Origin: Orientallactaga sibirica
Taxonomy: Eukaryota; Chordata; Mammalia; Rodentia; Dipodidae
Direction: 5' to 3'
DNA length: 64,000 bases
Assembly: GCA_036365145.1 (NCBI GenBank)
Contig: JAEOAD010000035.1
Span: forward strand, 1,796,001 to 1,860,000
Every line of letters begins with the position of its first letter. The stretch's first letter is position 1. The translations under genes and the position numbers were made by a program. Positions 42,541 through 54,505 of this stretch are shown here, piece after piece. A model generated the notes under the pieces. The model was not told the DNA's origin, did no database searches, and was given only the letters and a program-made list of their open reading frames with translations.

Positions 42541-43350
42541 CTCTTTTTTTTAATTTTTAAAATTTATTTTAATTTTACATTCATGTTGGTGCCTCTGGTA
42601 GCCTCCTCCCTGTCCTCCCCCCTCTGAAGGGACCCTCCTCATTGGGGAATGTGGGTCGTGCATTATGGGGCTAGCCAACAGTTATGGGGGAGAGGCAAAG
42701 TCTCTGTGCACAATGACCCAACTTGTGGCTCTAACACTCTTTCCACCCCCTCTTCTGTGAATTTCCCTGAGCCACGTTGGGTTCATTTTAGTTCTACTTC
42801 AGTGATGAGGTCTTGGGAGCCTCTGTGTCTCTGGATATCTGGCTTAGGAGGAGTTGAATGTTCTCTGTGTTTATCTACTTCAGCCTTGTCCTGGTGACAG
42901 GGTCACCAAGAAAGCTGCACTCTTGTCCATTTCCCCCATCACTCTATGGTTTCAGCTGGGGCCCTGGTGAGGTATGATAGGCTGATCCTCCCTTCAGGTT
43001 CAGCGTCCATCTGAAAAAAGAGAAGCAAATTCTCCAATGGAGAGAGAAACCATTGTTATTTTAGAGAGAATTTTATATGCATAGACCCTCTTATAGCCCA
43101 CAATTGGTGGGAGCTTGATATTGGAGACTGGGGTCATTTTTTGTACATCGTTTTGACTTATTTCCCTGTTCCAGCTATGTTCAATTCCACTGAGTGGATC
43201 TATTAGCCAAATCAAGAGCAGTTGGTTAGCCACCATGGCTATGTGCCACTATTGCACTTGTTTGACCATCACGTCAGGTTGTTTACTGCTGAGTAGCTTA
43301 GACTGCTACTTGTTTGGACAGATGTTGGTCAATTTCCCCCAGTCACTCAC
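42541..43350 (-). mobile_element. L1 3' end, minus strand (probable)
   Basis: A T-rich start (complement of a poly-A end) is followed by CTCTGTGCACAATGACCCAA, CTTGTGGCTCTAACACTCTT, CCTGAGCCACGTTGGGTTCA, CAGTGATGAGGTCTTGGGAG and TGGGAGCTTGATATTGGAGA. The first words resemble the 3'UTR of a rodent L1 in reverse. It has no open frame above 82 codons, so it is untranslated or decayed. Confidence 0.5.
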
Positions 43351-43499
43351 ATCAAGTATTCATTGGCAAATTACGCAATTAAAGGAATTTACCCGATCAT
43401 TCTTTCTTGGTAAAATTCACATATTTTTAAAATCACAGCGTCCTCTTCCTTTCTATCTGTTTCTCAGAACATATTATTAAATGTTATTATTATATTGCT

Positions 43500-43630
43500 T
43501 TATGTATCCATTCACTGTGTCTCTTTAATTTGAATATAAACTCCATGAGGGCAGATTTAATTATTTTCTAGTATCTTCCTTCTTGCCTAGCACACAGTGA
43601 TGGCTGAATATTTATTATCTGGATTACTTG
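43500..43630 (+). repeat. L2/MIR 3'-end-like fragment
   Basis: AATATAAACTCCATGAGGGC, ATCTTCCTTCTTGCCTAGCA, then CACAGTGATGGCTGAATATT match the conserved L2 end. Confidence 0.68.
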
Positions 43631-43792
43631 TAATACAGTTACTGGTTTGAATACATATTACCTGCATTAGATTGTGATCCTATAAAAAGGAATTCCGGTA
43701 TATTTGTTTTACAGATATATTGTGTGAATATATATATTTAATCTTACCATTCTTTCTGCTCTCTCATATGTAGCATAGGCTGGGTTTTTTTT

Positions 43793-43812
43793 TGTTGTTG
43801 TTGTTGTTGTTC
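43793..43812. repeat. (TTG)n microsatellite
   Basis: About six TTG units preceded by a T run. Confidence 0.85.
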
Positions 43813-43859
43813 TTCCATGAATAAGTACATTCATGGAATTATTTATTCTATTTAATTTT

Positions 43860-43892
43860 TATTAATTATTTATTTATTCATTAGAGAGAAAA

Positions 43893-43942
<50 letters not shown>

Positions 43943-44092
43943 ATGGAGGCACCAGAGCCTCCAGACACTGCAAATTCCAGACTCCTGTGCCACCTTGTGT
44001 GTCTGGCTTATGTGAGTACTGTTGAATTAAACCTGGGTCCTTATGCTTCACAGCCAAGTGCCTTAACCACTAAGCAATCTCTGCAGCCTGAA
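43860..44092 (-). repeat. tRNA-SINE with internal (AT)n expansion
   Basis: The usual GA stretch is replaced in part by about 21 AT repeats (43894-43936). GGCACCAGAGCCTCCAGACA, ATTAAACCTGGGTCCTTATG and TAAGCAATCTCTGCAGCC complete the complement. Confidence 0.9.
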
Positions 44093-44099
44093 ATTAGTT

Positions 44100-44775
44100 A
44101 ATCTTCATTTATTCATTGCCTTTGTTATAAGGAACATATATTCCAGATCATTTTAGCTTATAAAGGGGAAGAGTTAGGCTGCTCCAATTTGAGCGGAAAT
44201 ATGCCTGCCCAGTCTCAGGAAGGAAAACAACGTTTGAGATCACTTTCTAGACAGAATAGGGGTACAAGTATGAAAAGATGAAATATTTAAGAAGGTGAAA
44301 ACCCTTTTGAAAAGTTATTTGGTTTTCATCCTAGGGCCTGTCCTGGGAGGTGAGCCTTATACAAGGTGACAGGAAATGGCATTTCCTCCTTGCCTGTGAA
44401 TGGGTAGCTTCACTTTGCCCTGAATGTGGCAAATGGCTCTAATTTGTTCTTTGATGCCTTCATTTTAGTAAGACCTTGTGGAGAGCTTTCAATGACAAGT
44501 GTAGCAGGAAGATAAAGCAGCATAAATGTTTTAAATCAAGTACCATTTGGCTTAAGAAAATATAATTAAAATATGCTTTGTCATATTAAATCTTTCCTTG
44601 GTTTATGTCATAACAAAACTTTTAAAATTCTAGTACCATTCCTATCCTAATAATTTATCCTTTTTGTACTGACATTTAAAAGACTGCCATATAGGTTGGT
44701 CAAATAATAAATAAACATTTAGTGCTGGAATTTGGGCTGTGAGTAAGTTCAACCAAACAAATTTTTTATCTCTTT
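44100..44775. other. Single-copy stretch
   Basis: AT-rich with no feature recognised. Confidence 0.4.
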
Positions 44776-44779
44776 CCTC

Positions 44780-44890
44780 AACTTGAATGTAAGCTTCATG
44801 AGGAAAGAATTCATTATAACATTTCTAGGACGTATCCTCATGCCTCCAGCACACAGTGGATGCTGAATAAATATGTATTAACTAAGTACA
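44780..44890 (+). repeat. L2/MIR 3'-end-like fragment
   Basis: ACTTGAATGTAAGCTTCATG, ATGCCTCCAGCACACAGTGG, then TGCTGAATAAATATGTATTA. Same type as 43500-43630, about 1.3 kb away in the same orientation. Confidence 0.68.
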
Positions 44891-44894
44891 TTTC

Positions 44895-45340
44895 ATAGAG
44901 ATATTACTGTCTCTCCTTGTTCACAGTCTTGTGGGAGAGGCTCCCATTGGAACAAGCAATTTCAGAGTCTTGTAGTGAGCACTAGCCAAGGACTCTCACT
45001 GGGTCTAGGATACTCTGGGCACATCTGTGATACACAACAGGATATACATTTGGTGTGTGATAGCTTGTAAAAGAGGCACCTAATCCAAACCTGATCAGTG
45101 ATAGCTTTCAATTGCTCATCAAATGCACTTAATCATCTTAATCCTGGTTTATTTTTTCCAGAAGGAGCTATGTCTTCATAATAGCTTTTCAGTAAGTATT
45201 ACTATCGACGTCTTACCTTTTTCCCCATCCCTGATTGTATCAGTCTATCCTATGTCTAAATCATACTAGTACTCACATAGCAAAACTGCCTCTGGACTCC
45301 AGTTTGCAAAAGCTCCCTGTGACTAAAAGCATATGCATGC
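44895..45340. other. Single-copy stretch
   Basis: Nothing recognisable. Confidence 0.4.
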
Positions 45341-45345
45341 TCTGT

Positions 45346-45364
45346 TTTTTATTTTTATTTTTTT

Positions 45365-45408
<44 letters not shown>

Positions 45409-45512
45409 GGTGCCTCTCAGCCGCTGTGAACAAACTCCAGAAGCATGTGCCCCTTGTTGCGACATTGCGCACGTGTGTCACTTTTGCATCTGGCTAAACA
45501 TGGGACCTGACT
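45346..45512 (-). repeat. tRNA-SINE, long subfamily, head missing
   Basis: A T-rich start, a pure GA run (45370-45405), GTGCCTCTCAGCCGCTGTGA, TTGTTGCGACATTGCGCACG and CTGGCTAAACATGGGACCTG. It stops before the head and abuts a B4. Confidence 0.85.
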
Positions 45513-45514
45513 CT

Positions 45515-45860
45515 GAAATTGCCTGAGTTCAATTCTCCAAACTCACAATGGCCAAAAGCCAGTTGTGATGGTGCCAACTTTAATCCCATCACTGGAGAGG
45601 CAGAGATGGGCAGATCCCTGGGGCTCAATGGCCAGTCAGTCTTGCCTACTTGGCAAGCTCCAGATCAGTGAAAAACTCTGTCTCAAAAAAAAAAGTTGTA
45701 GAGTACTTGAGAAACAACACTGAGGTGATGACCTGATCCTCACATACATATGCATCCTAATCACCACATGCGTATGCACACGTGTACACATGAATACACT
45801 CTCAGACACACAAGCAGTTGCACATGCTCAAATACATATACACACACGAAGAATTAGAAA
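45515..45860 (+). repeat. B4-like SINE with CA-rich tail
   Basis: TTGCCTGAGTTCAATTCTCC, GATGGTGCCAACTTTAATCC, GGAGAGGCAGAGATGGGCAG, CTCTGTCTCAAAAAAAAAAG, then ACATGCGTATGCACACGTGT words. Confidence 0.8.
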
Positions 45861-45869
45861 GAACCCTAA

Positions 45870-47755
45870 TTACCCATACCTGACCCACTAGCATCTCAGA
45901 GTAACACACAATTCAAGTTTAATCAGCACCATTGAATAATTAATTGGTTGGTTCGACAATTAAAATGATGGAAAACATGCAAATGTGAATAACTCCATGA
46001 AGGTGGTTGTCTTTGCCTGCTTTGTATACAGAAGTCCAAGACAACCAATAAGTTCCTATTGAATGAACAAGTGTGATCAGGCATGTCTATGTGGTATAGA
46101 CAAGATCTATAGAGAAAAAAATAAAATTCTGTTACCATAAGGAGTGTCCTGAAGCTAGCTTCAAGAGGCTACTGCAGAAATCACCCACAAAGATGACTTA
46201 ATTCATCTTCACGGATCCTTGGTAAAGAATAGAAGTTTTCACTCTCTCTCACACTCAGTATCCCCTTGCCTGTCCACTAGAGTGAGGAGGAGTGAACTTC
46301 AGTGGAAAGCCACAGAAAATATATCTTGTATAAATAAAAAATAAAATAAAACATGTAGATGCCAAAGAAGAAACAAAGTCTACTTATTTGTGAAGTAATT
46401 TTATTTGCATGTCAAGTTACATCCTGCCAAATATTGAGAAAGAAGGGAAAAAAAAGATAACCACCATAACACTGGCAGAAAACCACACATTTTCACAGTT
46501 TAGCAAGAAAGCAAAACACCTCTCATTCTCATCTCACATTTTTGGCACAGACAAGGGGCAGTTTTGTGAGTCAAAAGGAACAATGAGGAAGAGAGGAACA
46601 ATCTGAGAGTGGAGGGGCCTAAGACTTTGGAAAGGACGGAAAAGGCCTGATGCTATTTAGCAGCCTGGTATTTAACGGAGTCCTTCAGTAGTTGCCCTCA
46701 CTTGCTCTCCATATCTGCTTCCTTCTTTTTTATTGAAATACAGATTTTCCTATCCTTCAAGCTTCGTAGATCTCTGCCAACAACATCACTGGAACAAGTT
46801 TTTTTTTTTTTTAATTTAACAATGTACATGTTAGACTATTGTGTACCCATAAAAAAATCTTCCTCAGATAGTGCTTATAAAAACTCCTTTCAGGACTCAA
46901 GATGAGTGGGACTATAATATACATTGTTTGGAACAAAGTAGCTCTCCCTCATTTATTAGCAAGTGTGTTGGTACTTCAGCATTCTCAACCAGAAGGTCAA
47001 ATCCAGCATATTAAATACCCCTAGGTTCTGACAACCATATAATCTCAGGGGTTTTTGATACAAATAGGACTATCATTGATTTTTCTGGCTCATTGAGTCT
47101 TATGTATGGCTTCATCCATTAGCCAAGGCTCAAGATGTATTCAAGTTCATTTTCCCATCCTCACCAGACCCAACTCTGTATCATTTGCCACAGCACACTA
47201 AGAAACAAAGATTCAAAAGGAATTTAAAGAAGAGAGAGACCCTTTTAATCATGCTTTCATAACTTTTAGTGAATAGTTGGCTTAAATTTCCAAATAACCT
47301 TCTAAAAAGGACAATATCAAAACACATGCAAAAAAAATAAAAGTCCAAATAAAGCACAATGAATATTTCACTGTGAAGGCAGTAGGTTTCAAAGACATCA
47401 AGAGATTACACATAAGGGTATTACAGGGGACTATCCCAGATCTTTGGGAATTGCTGTCAAATGCTGATGAAAGCAGAGAAACTGCAGGAGACCAGAAAAA
47501 CAGAGAAATGATTACATTTGGAAGAACAAAGCCAAATGCATAGCCAACAGAAATTTTGAATGTAAGCTAATAGCAATAAATGATAGAGCAGCATTGGGGC
47601 AGTTCTACATCTCTAACCATACTTAAAACCTCAGCATTTGTAAACACTCTTACATAACATTTGTCCTTATTTCAAAATTTATAAAGTACCTGTTTAATGG
47701 GTTTAGCATGTCAATCAGTAATTTTGTTCACAGGCAACACAGAGGATTCATGTCT
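45870..47755. other. Long single-copy stretch
   Basis: About 1.9 kb with no SINE recognised. A short poly-T lies at 46799-46812. I see no coding signal; the longest frames are 65-71 codons. Confidence 0.4.
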
Positions 47756-47771
47756 TTAAAAAGAGTTGGGT

Positions 47772-47939
47772 GCCGGGCGTGGTGGCGCATGCCTTTAATC
47801 CCAGCACTCGGGAGGCAGAGGTAGGAGGATCGCCATGAGTTTGAGGTCACCCTGTGACTACATAGTAAATTCCAGGTCAGCCTGGACCAGAGTAAGACTC
47901 TACATCGAAAAATCAAAAGAAAAAAATAAAAATAAAAAT
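47772..47939 (+). repeat. Young B1-like SINE with 14-bp target-site duplication
   Basis: AAAAAGAGTTGGGT at 47758-47771 is repeated exactly at 47940-47953. The element starts GCCGGGCGTGGTGGCGCATG and ends in an A-rich tail with AAAAATAAAAATAAAAATA. It is near consensus, so this is a recent insertion. Confidence 0.96.
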
Positions 47940-47954
47940 AAAAAGAGTTGGGTT

Positions 47955-48277
47955 TTAGGGACATTGCCCTCTCTACCTGACCCACCCAGGCAGCTGGAAT
48001 CACACTAAGTCACAGCCGGAGACACCATGAACAATGGTGGCCTGGCATTTCAGAACCCTCAGTGGACAGAAAATGCGTTGTATTTTTCTTTCCTGTTTTC
48101 TCTTCTAAATTTCACATGACTTCAACCTGAGCAGACAGCACCTAACTTTCAAAGCTGTCCTTATGTGGCTGTCGCCAAAGAGAACTTGACTGGAGGAAGA
48201 TTTTACCTGAGCATGATTTTCTGTCAGATAGGAATCTAAAGCATCACCTTAATGATAAACTTCACTCAAACTGAAGC

Positions 48278-48320
<43 letters not shown>

Positions 48321-48885
48321 TAATCCAAAAGTCATCTGGGACTCCAGCTGAGGGGTTGAGCTGAGTTGGCCAAGGTCTCCAGACTCAAGGTAGCCAAGCA
48401 CTCCTGGTCATGAAAGGCCCTTTGGTGACGTCACTTTCTGAAGATAACCTGAGGTAGACACAGATGTAACCAGAGGTAGCAGTAATTAGTTAATTTCAGT
48501 CACGCAGATGTTCCTTCATAACATGATGCAAGTGCCTTAAAACAGCCCTCGCTGCATTCTGTCCTTCCTCTGTTCCTGGAGTGTGTGTCTATTCTTGCCC
48601 TAGAGGAGCAATTAAAAATTAAAAAGAAATACAAGGCCAGGTAGTCGATGTCAACAATGTACTACACGGGTGCCCTGAACCAATTAATAACACAGACCCT
48701 AACCTAACCTATCTGGGGATCTATTACAGTGAGGTTTGCTTCAGGTTAGGACATGAGCATTGCAATTAGTAGCCACTTATTTCTCAATTGCAAGCTTTAA
48801 AAATTTTTGTTTGATATATTGATCTAAAAAGAAATCTGTGGGTGGAAACATCTCAGAGCTATCCAAACCTCAGTATCAAGTTGTG
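47955..48885. other. Single-copy stretch with (GA)n
   Basis: A pure (GA)n run of about 17 units lies at 48283-48317, with no SINE body attached. Otherwise nothing is recognisable. Confidence 0.45.
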
Positions 48886-48887
48886 TG

Positions 48888-49452
48888 TGTGTGGGGGGAC
48901 ATGTGTATTCATGGGTGAAGTATGTATGGGTGTGTGCATTTGTATGGGCACACATGTGTTTGCAGGTGTTCATGCATGTGCATGGGGAAGTCAGTAGTCA
49001 CCCAAGTATTCTCTCAGTCACTCTACACTTAGTATTTTTTTAAGAGTTTATTTTTATTTATTTGAGAGAGGGAAAGAGGCAGGGGGGATGGGTGTGTAGG
49101 GCTTCTAGCCACTGCATATAAACTCCAGATGCATGTGCCCCCTTGTGCCTCTGGCTTACATGAGACCTGGAGAATAGAACCGGGGTCCTTTGGCTTTGCA
49201 GCAAGCACCTTAACCACTAAGCCATCTCTCCAGCCCCTGCACTTAGTATTTTTGAGTCAGGTACTGTCACTGAACCAAGATCTCACTGATTTGGGTAGAC
49301 TAATGGCCAGTGAGTCCTAAGGGTCTGCTTTTCTCCATCTCCCCAGCACGGAGATCACAGGGAGAATCCACCACATCTGGCATTTTCGGTGAATGGCAGG
49401 GGTCAGGATTCAGATGCTCAAGTGTGTACACTGAGCCATCATCCCAGCCCCT
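48888..49452 (-). repeat. B4-like SINE, interrupted by a younger SINE
   Basis: GT-rich tail words (48888-48990), CACCCAAGTATTCTCTCAG, then after the interruption TGAACCAAGATCTCACTGAT, CCATCTCCCCAGCACGGAGA and CACTGAGCCATCATCCCAGC. The two parts join cleanly once 49040-49239 is ignored. Confidence 0.82.
49040..49239 (-). repeat. Young tRNA-SINE nested in the B4
   Basis: CACTTAGTATTTTT at 49026-49039 is repeated exactly at 49240-49253. In between: GAGTTTATTTTTATTTATTT, GGGCTTCTAGCCACTGCAT, GAACCGGGGTCCTTTGGCTT and TAAGCCATCTCTCCAGCCC. Confidence 0.96.
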
Positions 49453-49459
49453 TATATCC

Positions 49460-50145
49460 AGCCCTTATGTGTTGTGGTGTAAACTGAGTTCAGAACGCAT
49501 TTTTCACTTGGCTCCTGTCATACCCACGTGCAACAGCTCCATGTTCATTGCATGTTTGTGTCATTCTGTCTTTCACAGGCTCACAGCATGACACTGTCCC
49601 TGCAGTTGGCTCAAAGAAGCATATACAGTTTATCCCAGAGTCTCCTTATTGGAGACAGTTTAGGAAGGAAACTTGTTTTCTTAATTTGCTTTGCCAGATA
49701 CAAAGGCATCCCAGTTTCACTGGAAGCAGGACGCCAAGCTAGCCAGAGTCCTGAATCACTAGACAATTGTCATCTGTTGGCACTTGTCAACAATATCTCT
49801 GGGACAGATTTTTGAATTTGTTTCAATCTTGATTACAGTCTACACAATGAACAAAACATATTTCTACACAATGGTAAATCTTACTTGAAAATAATATTGT
49901 TTGAGTTTGAAAAATAGCTTTTTTTTTTTTTCCACAAATGATAGCCACTTGGTATTGTGAAGGGGAAAACTACTAGGGAGAGTTCATTTCTTTCCCATAA
50001 CAAGATGATTTAGGCTGAATGATGACAATGACTTAAGCAAAATGACCCTTGAATTCAAATATTCCTTGATTCTATAATGGTCTGATGCCTTGGCTCACAT
50101 AGTAGAGTCTATTCCCTGTCTCTCATCAGACTTTGTTTCCAAGGG
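49460..50145. other. Single-copy stretch
   Basis: Nothing recognisable. A 95-codon frame (49528-49815) has no motif. Confidence 0.4.
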
Positions 50146-50151
50146 ATAGAA

Positions 50152-50345
50152 GAGTCTAGCATTGTGGTTCAGTGAAACTGCTTTGGGGTCAGTCAGCCTG
50201 TTCGTGAATCTGTAGCTAGTCCCTTAGTAGCTGTGGGACACTTGCAAGGCAATTCCTGAACCTTGACTTATTCATTTGTAGAATCATAAAAATATTTTCA
50301 ATCATAGGGCTACTGTGAAATTGAGATAATGTGTATAAAATATGT
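50152..50345 (+). repeat. MIR SINE
   Basis: TAGCATTGTGGTTCAGTGAA, CTGTGGGACACTTGCAAGGC, TTATTCATTTGTAGAATCAT and GGGCTACTGTGAAATTGAGA follow the MIR consensus order across its whole length. Ancient and diverged. Confidence 0.78.
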
Positions 50346-50349
50346 CACT

Positions 50350-50570
50350 CGTGGTCCATGCTATAGTCATTGAACTATGCTTTTCCTTTGATTTAAGCAA
50401 TGTGCCTAAGAAAGCCTAATAAAGCATTGTAAGATATGGAATCCCACTTTCCCCCCCTTCCAACAAACACTCACCACTCATGACCCCTTTAGTCTGGGCT
50501 TCTCTTCCTCCTCCACACCTGTGCATGATCCCAGCTTTCTGGATCTTTATAGGCAGAAAGAACATAATAG
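50350..50570. other. Single-copy stretch
   Basis: I see no feature here. Confidence 0.35.
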
Positions 50571-50577
50571 TATCCCA

Positions 50578-50905
50578 AGGTAGGGCGATGGCTCAGTGGG
50601 TGAAGTTCTCACTGCACAAATATCAGGAACTGAGCTCTGATCTCTAGTACACCCACAAAATGCTGCTGGGCATGGTAATACATCCTTGTAATCCCACAGC
50701 TGGGGAGGTGGCTTACTAGACAGCTAGTCCAGCCAAATGAATGAGCTTTTGGTTTAATGAGAAACCCTGTGTCTCTATAAATAAGATGGAGAGTGACCGA
50801 GCAGGACACCTGATGTCAACCCCTGGCTTACACATACACACACATACGCATGTGCACGTTCATAGTCATGTGCATCTACACTTATAGAAGCATGTACATA
50901 CACAT
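50578..50905 (+). repeat. B4-like SINE
   Basis: AAGGTAGGGCGATGGCTCAG head, CTGGGCATGGTAATACATCC, AAACCCTGTGTCTCTATAAA, GGACACCTGATGTCAACC and a CA-rich tail. Confidence 0.85.
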
Positions 50906-50909
50906 GCAA

Positions 50910-51585
50910 AAAAGAATCCAAAATTTAATGGCTTGGGTTCTTGGCTGGATTCAGCTAGAAAGATTTTTTTTCTGCTCCCATCACATTGGGGTTACTTATG
51001 AAGCCCCAACTTCTCATGGCTTCTTATATTGGGGCTTTTGAGGCTAAGATGGCTTCCCCCAACACCTTTAGAGTTTAATACTTACTGTCCTTGAGGCCAC
51101 AAGTCTGAACAAGTGCCAGTTTTAAGAGTACAGGGGCAGAACTGTTCATTCTCTTTAGACCTAGGGTCACACCGTATCAATTGGCATCTATTGGTCAACC
51201 AATGTCACTTGGTCATGCCCAGAGCTATGCACACAAGAGAGCTGCTATTGTGCTATTTGTACGTTATCTCCTATGCCACATAAATCCTGTGTAAAAATAA
51301 CTCAGGTCCACTTTAATGTCAAGATTCACCTTCCTCCTCTAACTGGGTTTCTAAAGACCATATATTTTATGCCAGTAATTATAGATACAAAAGGGATTTC
51401 ATCTCTGATGGGAAAGGTGAGGAACTGGATTTTCCAAATAGTTAGGGTCTTACCAATGATGTGATATGATTAGAGTGTCCTGCTGAACTGAGTCCCTTAC
51501 AAGGAATACTGGCCACATATACACCACAAAACAGACCCAGCAGAAAAGTCTGTACACATGGTTTATAAACTCCATCCCTTACCAA
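50910..51585. other. Single-copy or undiagnosable stretch
   Basis: Nothing firm. The part at 51000-51250 may be an old repeat but I cannot name it. Confidence 0.35.
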
Positions 51586-51605
51586 GTATAAGAATTGAGT
51601 GAAGA

Positions 51606-51836
51606 GGGCCTGGAGAGGTGGCTTAGCAGTTAAGCACTTGCCTATGAAACCTAAGGACCTGGGTTCAAGGCTCGATTCCCCAGGACCTATGTAAGCCAGA
51701 TGTACAAGGGGGCGCATGCATCTGGAGTTCGTTTGCAGTGGCTGGAGGCCCTGGTGTGCCCATTCTCTCCCTCTCTCTTTCCTTCTTTCATTCTGTCTGT
51801 TGCAAATAAATAAATAAAAATTAAAAAAATTAAAAA
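51606..51836 (+). repeat. Young tRNA-SINE, short subfamily
   Basis: AAGAATTGAGTGAAGA at 51590-51605 recurs at 51837-51852 with one mismatch. Inside: GGGCCTGGAGAGGTGGCTTA, AAGCCAGATGTACAAGGGGG, GGCTGGAGGCCCTGGTGTGC, and an AAATAAATAAATAAAAATT tail. This is the best example of the short subfamily. A 203-codon minus-strand frame (51442-52053) runs through it and is spurious. Confidence 0.95.
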
Positions 51837-51854
51837 AAGAATTGAATGAAGAAA

Positions 51855-52260
51855 GAAATGATGTTTCTACAAATCCAGTTGTGTTGCTTTGCTCACATGG
51901 GCACCCCTCCCCACTTCCTGCCTTGGTACACACGGGCCAGACCCTGCACTGAACCCTCTGACACTGTGACCCCAGACAAGTCACTCTTCTCTTAGAAGAC
52001 ATTTTTCTTTGCAGACTGTCAGTAATACTGTCATCACATTTGAATGAGAGCACAGCTTTTTGGTCCCCTTTTAAGGCAGATTAGTGTAGCAGTTGAGAGC
52101 TTTTTCAAAGTAAACAGCAATAAAACATTTCGGTATCCACACTGGATGACGGGCCACACCCTTACAGTGCAGAATAAAGAACAGAAAGCTCGCTCGTCTT
52201 CATATCTGACTGCTCTTTGACAACAATGGACTGTCTTTTGCTTTTGTTTTGGTTTGTGTG
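51855..52260. other. Single-copy stretch
   Basis: Nothing recognisable. Confidence 0.35.
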
Positions 52261-52265
52261 TTGTT

Positions 52266-52392
52266 AGTTTTTGACATAGGGTCCCCTTCTAGCTCAGGCT
52301 AAATGAGATCTCACCCTTGAACTCCAGGAGATTCTTTTACCTCAGTCTCACAAGTGCTGACATTAAAGGTATGTACTGCCCTGTCCAGCAGA
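52266..52392 (-). repeat. B1-like SINE, diverged
   Basis: TGACATAGGGTCCCCTTCTA, GAACTCCAGGAGATTCTTTT and TGACATTAAAGGTATGTACT: complement of B1. Confidence 0.8.
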
Positions 52393-52598
52393 ACTGTCTT
52401 TTGGAAAGAACTGAAGAGTCAGGATTTAAACTTCCCCATGTATCTACTGTTTTCTTATTTTGCCATTGATTGTTATTCAAAGATATTGGGAAAAACAAAA
52501 CACAAATTGACAGAAGAAGAAGGTTGTAGATGTGTATTGATGTCAGTTACAAATCACTTTTCTCTTTCTGAAACTCGTTTTCACCCAGCAGTGTGAAA

Positions 52599-52600
<2 letters not shown>

Positions 52601-52634
<34 letters not shown>
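52601..52634. repeat. (GT)n microsatellite
   Basis: About 17 GT repeats. Confidence 0.95.
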
Positions 52635-52637
<3 letters not shown>

Positions 52638-52639
52638 GC

Positions 52640-54025
52640 TATCACTGATCACAGCAGATGACTCTGTGTCTACTCTCAGGTAAAAACACCATTCTCTCAT
52701 AATGGATCTTTCAAATTCGTTGTTTCTCAAGAGGTATTGAGAGTAGAAAAAAACCTCTACTACATTCAACCTGCCCCAGAGCAATCCCATGGTGAAAAGC
52801 TGCTAGCCCAGGGACAGGTACCCAAATCCATACTGACAGGATAAATGTCATTGCATCATGTTTACAGTGAAGCTATGTCAGTAACTTAGTATTTATGGCA
52901 ATAGTGCCAGTGTAAGAAATTAACTCTCATCCATGTAAAGTGGGGATGTGGCACCAACTGAATTCAACATCTCTCTCCATTAATGGATGCCACCCACCAA
53001 TACCGGAAAATCCCTGCTGCTCACAGTGTCTCACTCTGGGGATGGGAAATTTGGGCTCTGCTTGCTTATGTCACCACTTGAGCATTATTTAAATATGTTT
53101 CTCCTTTTAATTCAATTTCCTGTTTTGTTTTCTCAAGACCATAAATTGTCTCTGAAGAAATTTTACAAAATGCATATTGTTGTCCCAAGAGACTTGCGCT
53201 GCTCCTCAGCTGGGCATTCCCTGCCAAATGACATTTTAATTTTTTTCCCCCTTTTATTGGTTTCACATAATGGTTGCAACAATTCTCCAGTAATGAAAAA
53301 AGAATGAAGAATGCATGTCCTTTTCCAGCACCCAGCCACAAAGTTAATGTTAAGACAAAGCAAAGCAAAACAAAACAAGAACTCACCCAAAAGTGATGCT
53401 GGATGCCCAACCCTCCTTGAGCTCCCTTATTTGGATTCAAGATGTTTCCTATCTTTTCTTTGTGAAACTTGAACCAGTTATGCTCAAAGAAAAATCTGCC
53501 ATGGAAGACTTCTGTGATAATGTTCTTGTAGTGTGGGTTGTTCCTGAGCTCCAATGCCAGATGCTATATAGAATTAAGGGGGGGGGATGTGACTCTGCCT
53601 TTGTGGGCCTATAACATCTCATTTGTTCACTAGGAATCAGTGAGCTTAGCTTACTGGATTGTTTTGAATAAGATAATGCATGTGAGAGTGTTTCTTATAG
53701 CATAAATTGAAGCTAAATAGCAACGTGTTGTCTGTTCCAAAAATAAAACTGTGATTTCATGGCCCTATCACACAACTGGTGGTGAGGGGTGAGAGAACCC
53801 TCAGGGATGAAAGACAGCTGGGCTTGGCAGGTAGTGGCCAGGAGAGTGCAATCCAAGAAAAAACTCTGTTACCAGATTCCACCAGTCAGGTGCCAGAGAG
53901 GAACCACGTGTATAATGCACAAAACTGGGTCTGAACTTACTTCTGCATCTACTACAGCCCGCCAGAGACACTGTCTGTCTGATGAATGCTTTTATTGTCC
54001 ACACATGAAACAGTAGGCATGGTAG
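52640..54025. other. Single-copy stretch with the longest non-repeat frame
   Basis: It contains a 162-codon minus-strand frame (53066-53554) outside recognisable repeats. The predicted peptide has a hydrophobic stretch near residues 60-72 but no domain that I know. I do not call it a gene. Confidence 0.4.
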
Positions 54026-54029
54026 CACG

Positions 54030-54200
54030 TTATAGGAGTCAATAAATTGCAGCCTGTGGGCTAAATCTGGCCCTTTGTCTGTTTATGTAAATAAAGTTTT
54101 ATTGGGACAGAGTCTGTTTATGAGGACATTTGTTTATTTAAGTATTATCTCAGCTGCTTTTGTGCTACAATGAAGAGTAAAATCTGAATACAGAACACCC
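54030..54200 (+). mobile_element. hAT-Charlie-like DNA transposon remnant
   Basis: AATTGCAGCCTGTGGGCTAA, ATCTGGCCCTTTGTCTGTTT, AATAAAGTTTTATTGGGACA and GCTGCTTTTGTGCTACAATG match the widespread mammalian hAT (Charlie/Zaphod-like) consensus around its AAATAAAGTTTTATTGG motif. It is a non-autonomous, ancient copy; the exact subfamily is uncertain. Confidence 0.72.
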
Positions 54201-54224
54201 TTTTAATTTTTTTTACTTTTGTGC

Positions 54225-54505
54225 GTGTGTATGCGTGTATGTGAGAGAGATGGGGGGGCACATGTCAGAGCACACATGCAGAAGTCAGAGCACAACCTTG
54301 TATCTATGATTTTCTTCCACTTTCCTTGAGGCAGTCTTTTCCCCTTCAAGGAAGCAGCAGTCTAGCTGGCCCTGGACCTTCAATTCTCCTGCTCTGCCCC
54401 CCATTGTTGTGGGTGCAGACGGATGTCACTTTGTATCCATCTTCATGTGGGTCATAGGAAATCAAACTCAGGCAGGATTTAAGCACGGAGCCATCTCACC
54501 AGCAC
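54225..54505 (-). repeat. B4-like SINE
   Basis: GTGCGTGTGTATGCGTGTAT tail side, CACATGTCAGAGCACACATG, then CATGTGGGTCATAGGAAATC and GAGCCATCTCACCAGCAC at the head side. Confidence 0.7.

Noticed and set aside
48700..48760. Interstitial telomere-like repeat
   Set aside because: Only CCCTAACCTAACCT with a nearby AGGTTAGG; far too short and imperfect for a telomeric block.
51442..52053. 203-codon minus-strand frame
   Set aside because: Its central part is the complement of a young tRNA-SINE with target-site duplication. The flanks share no domain.
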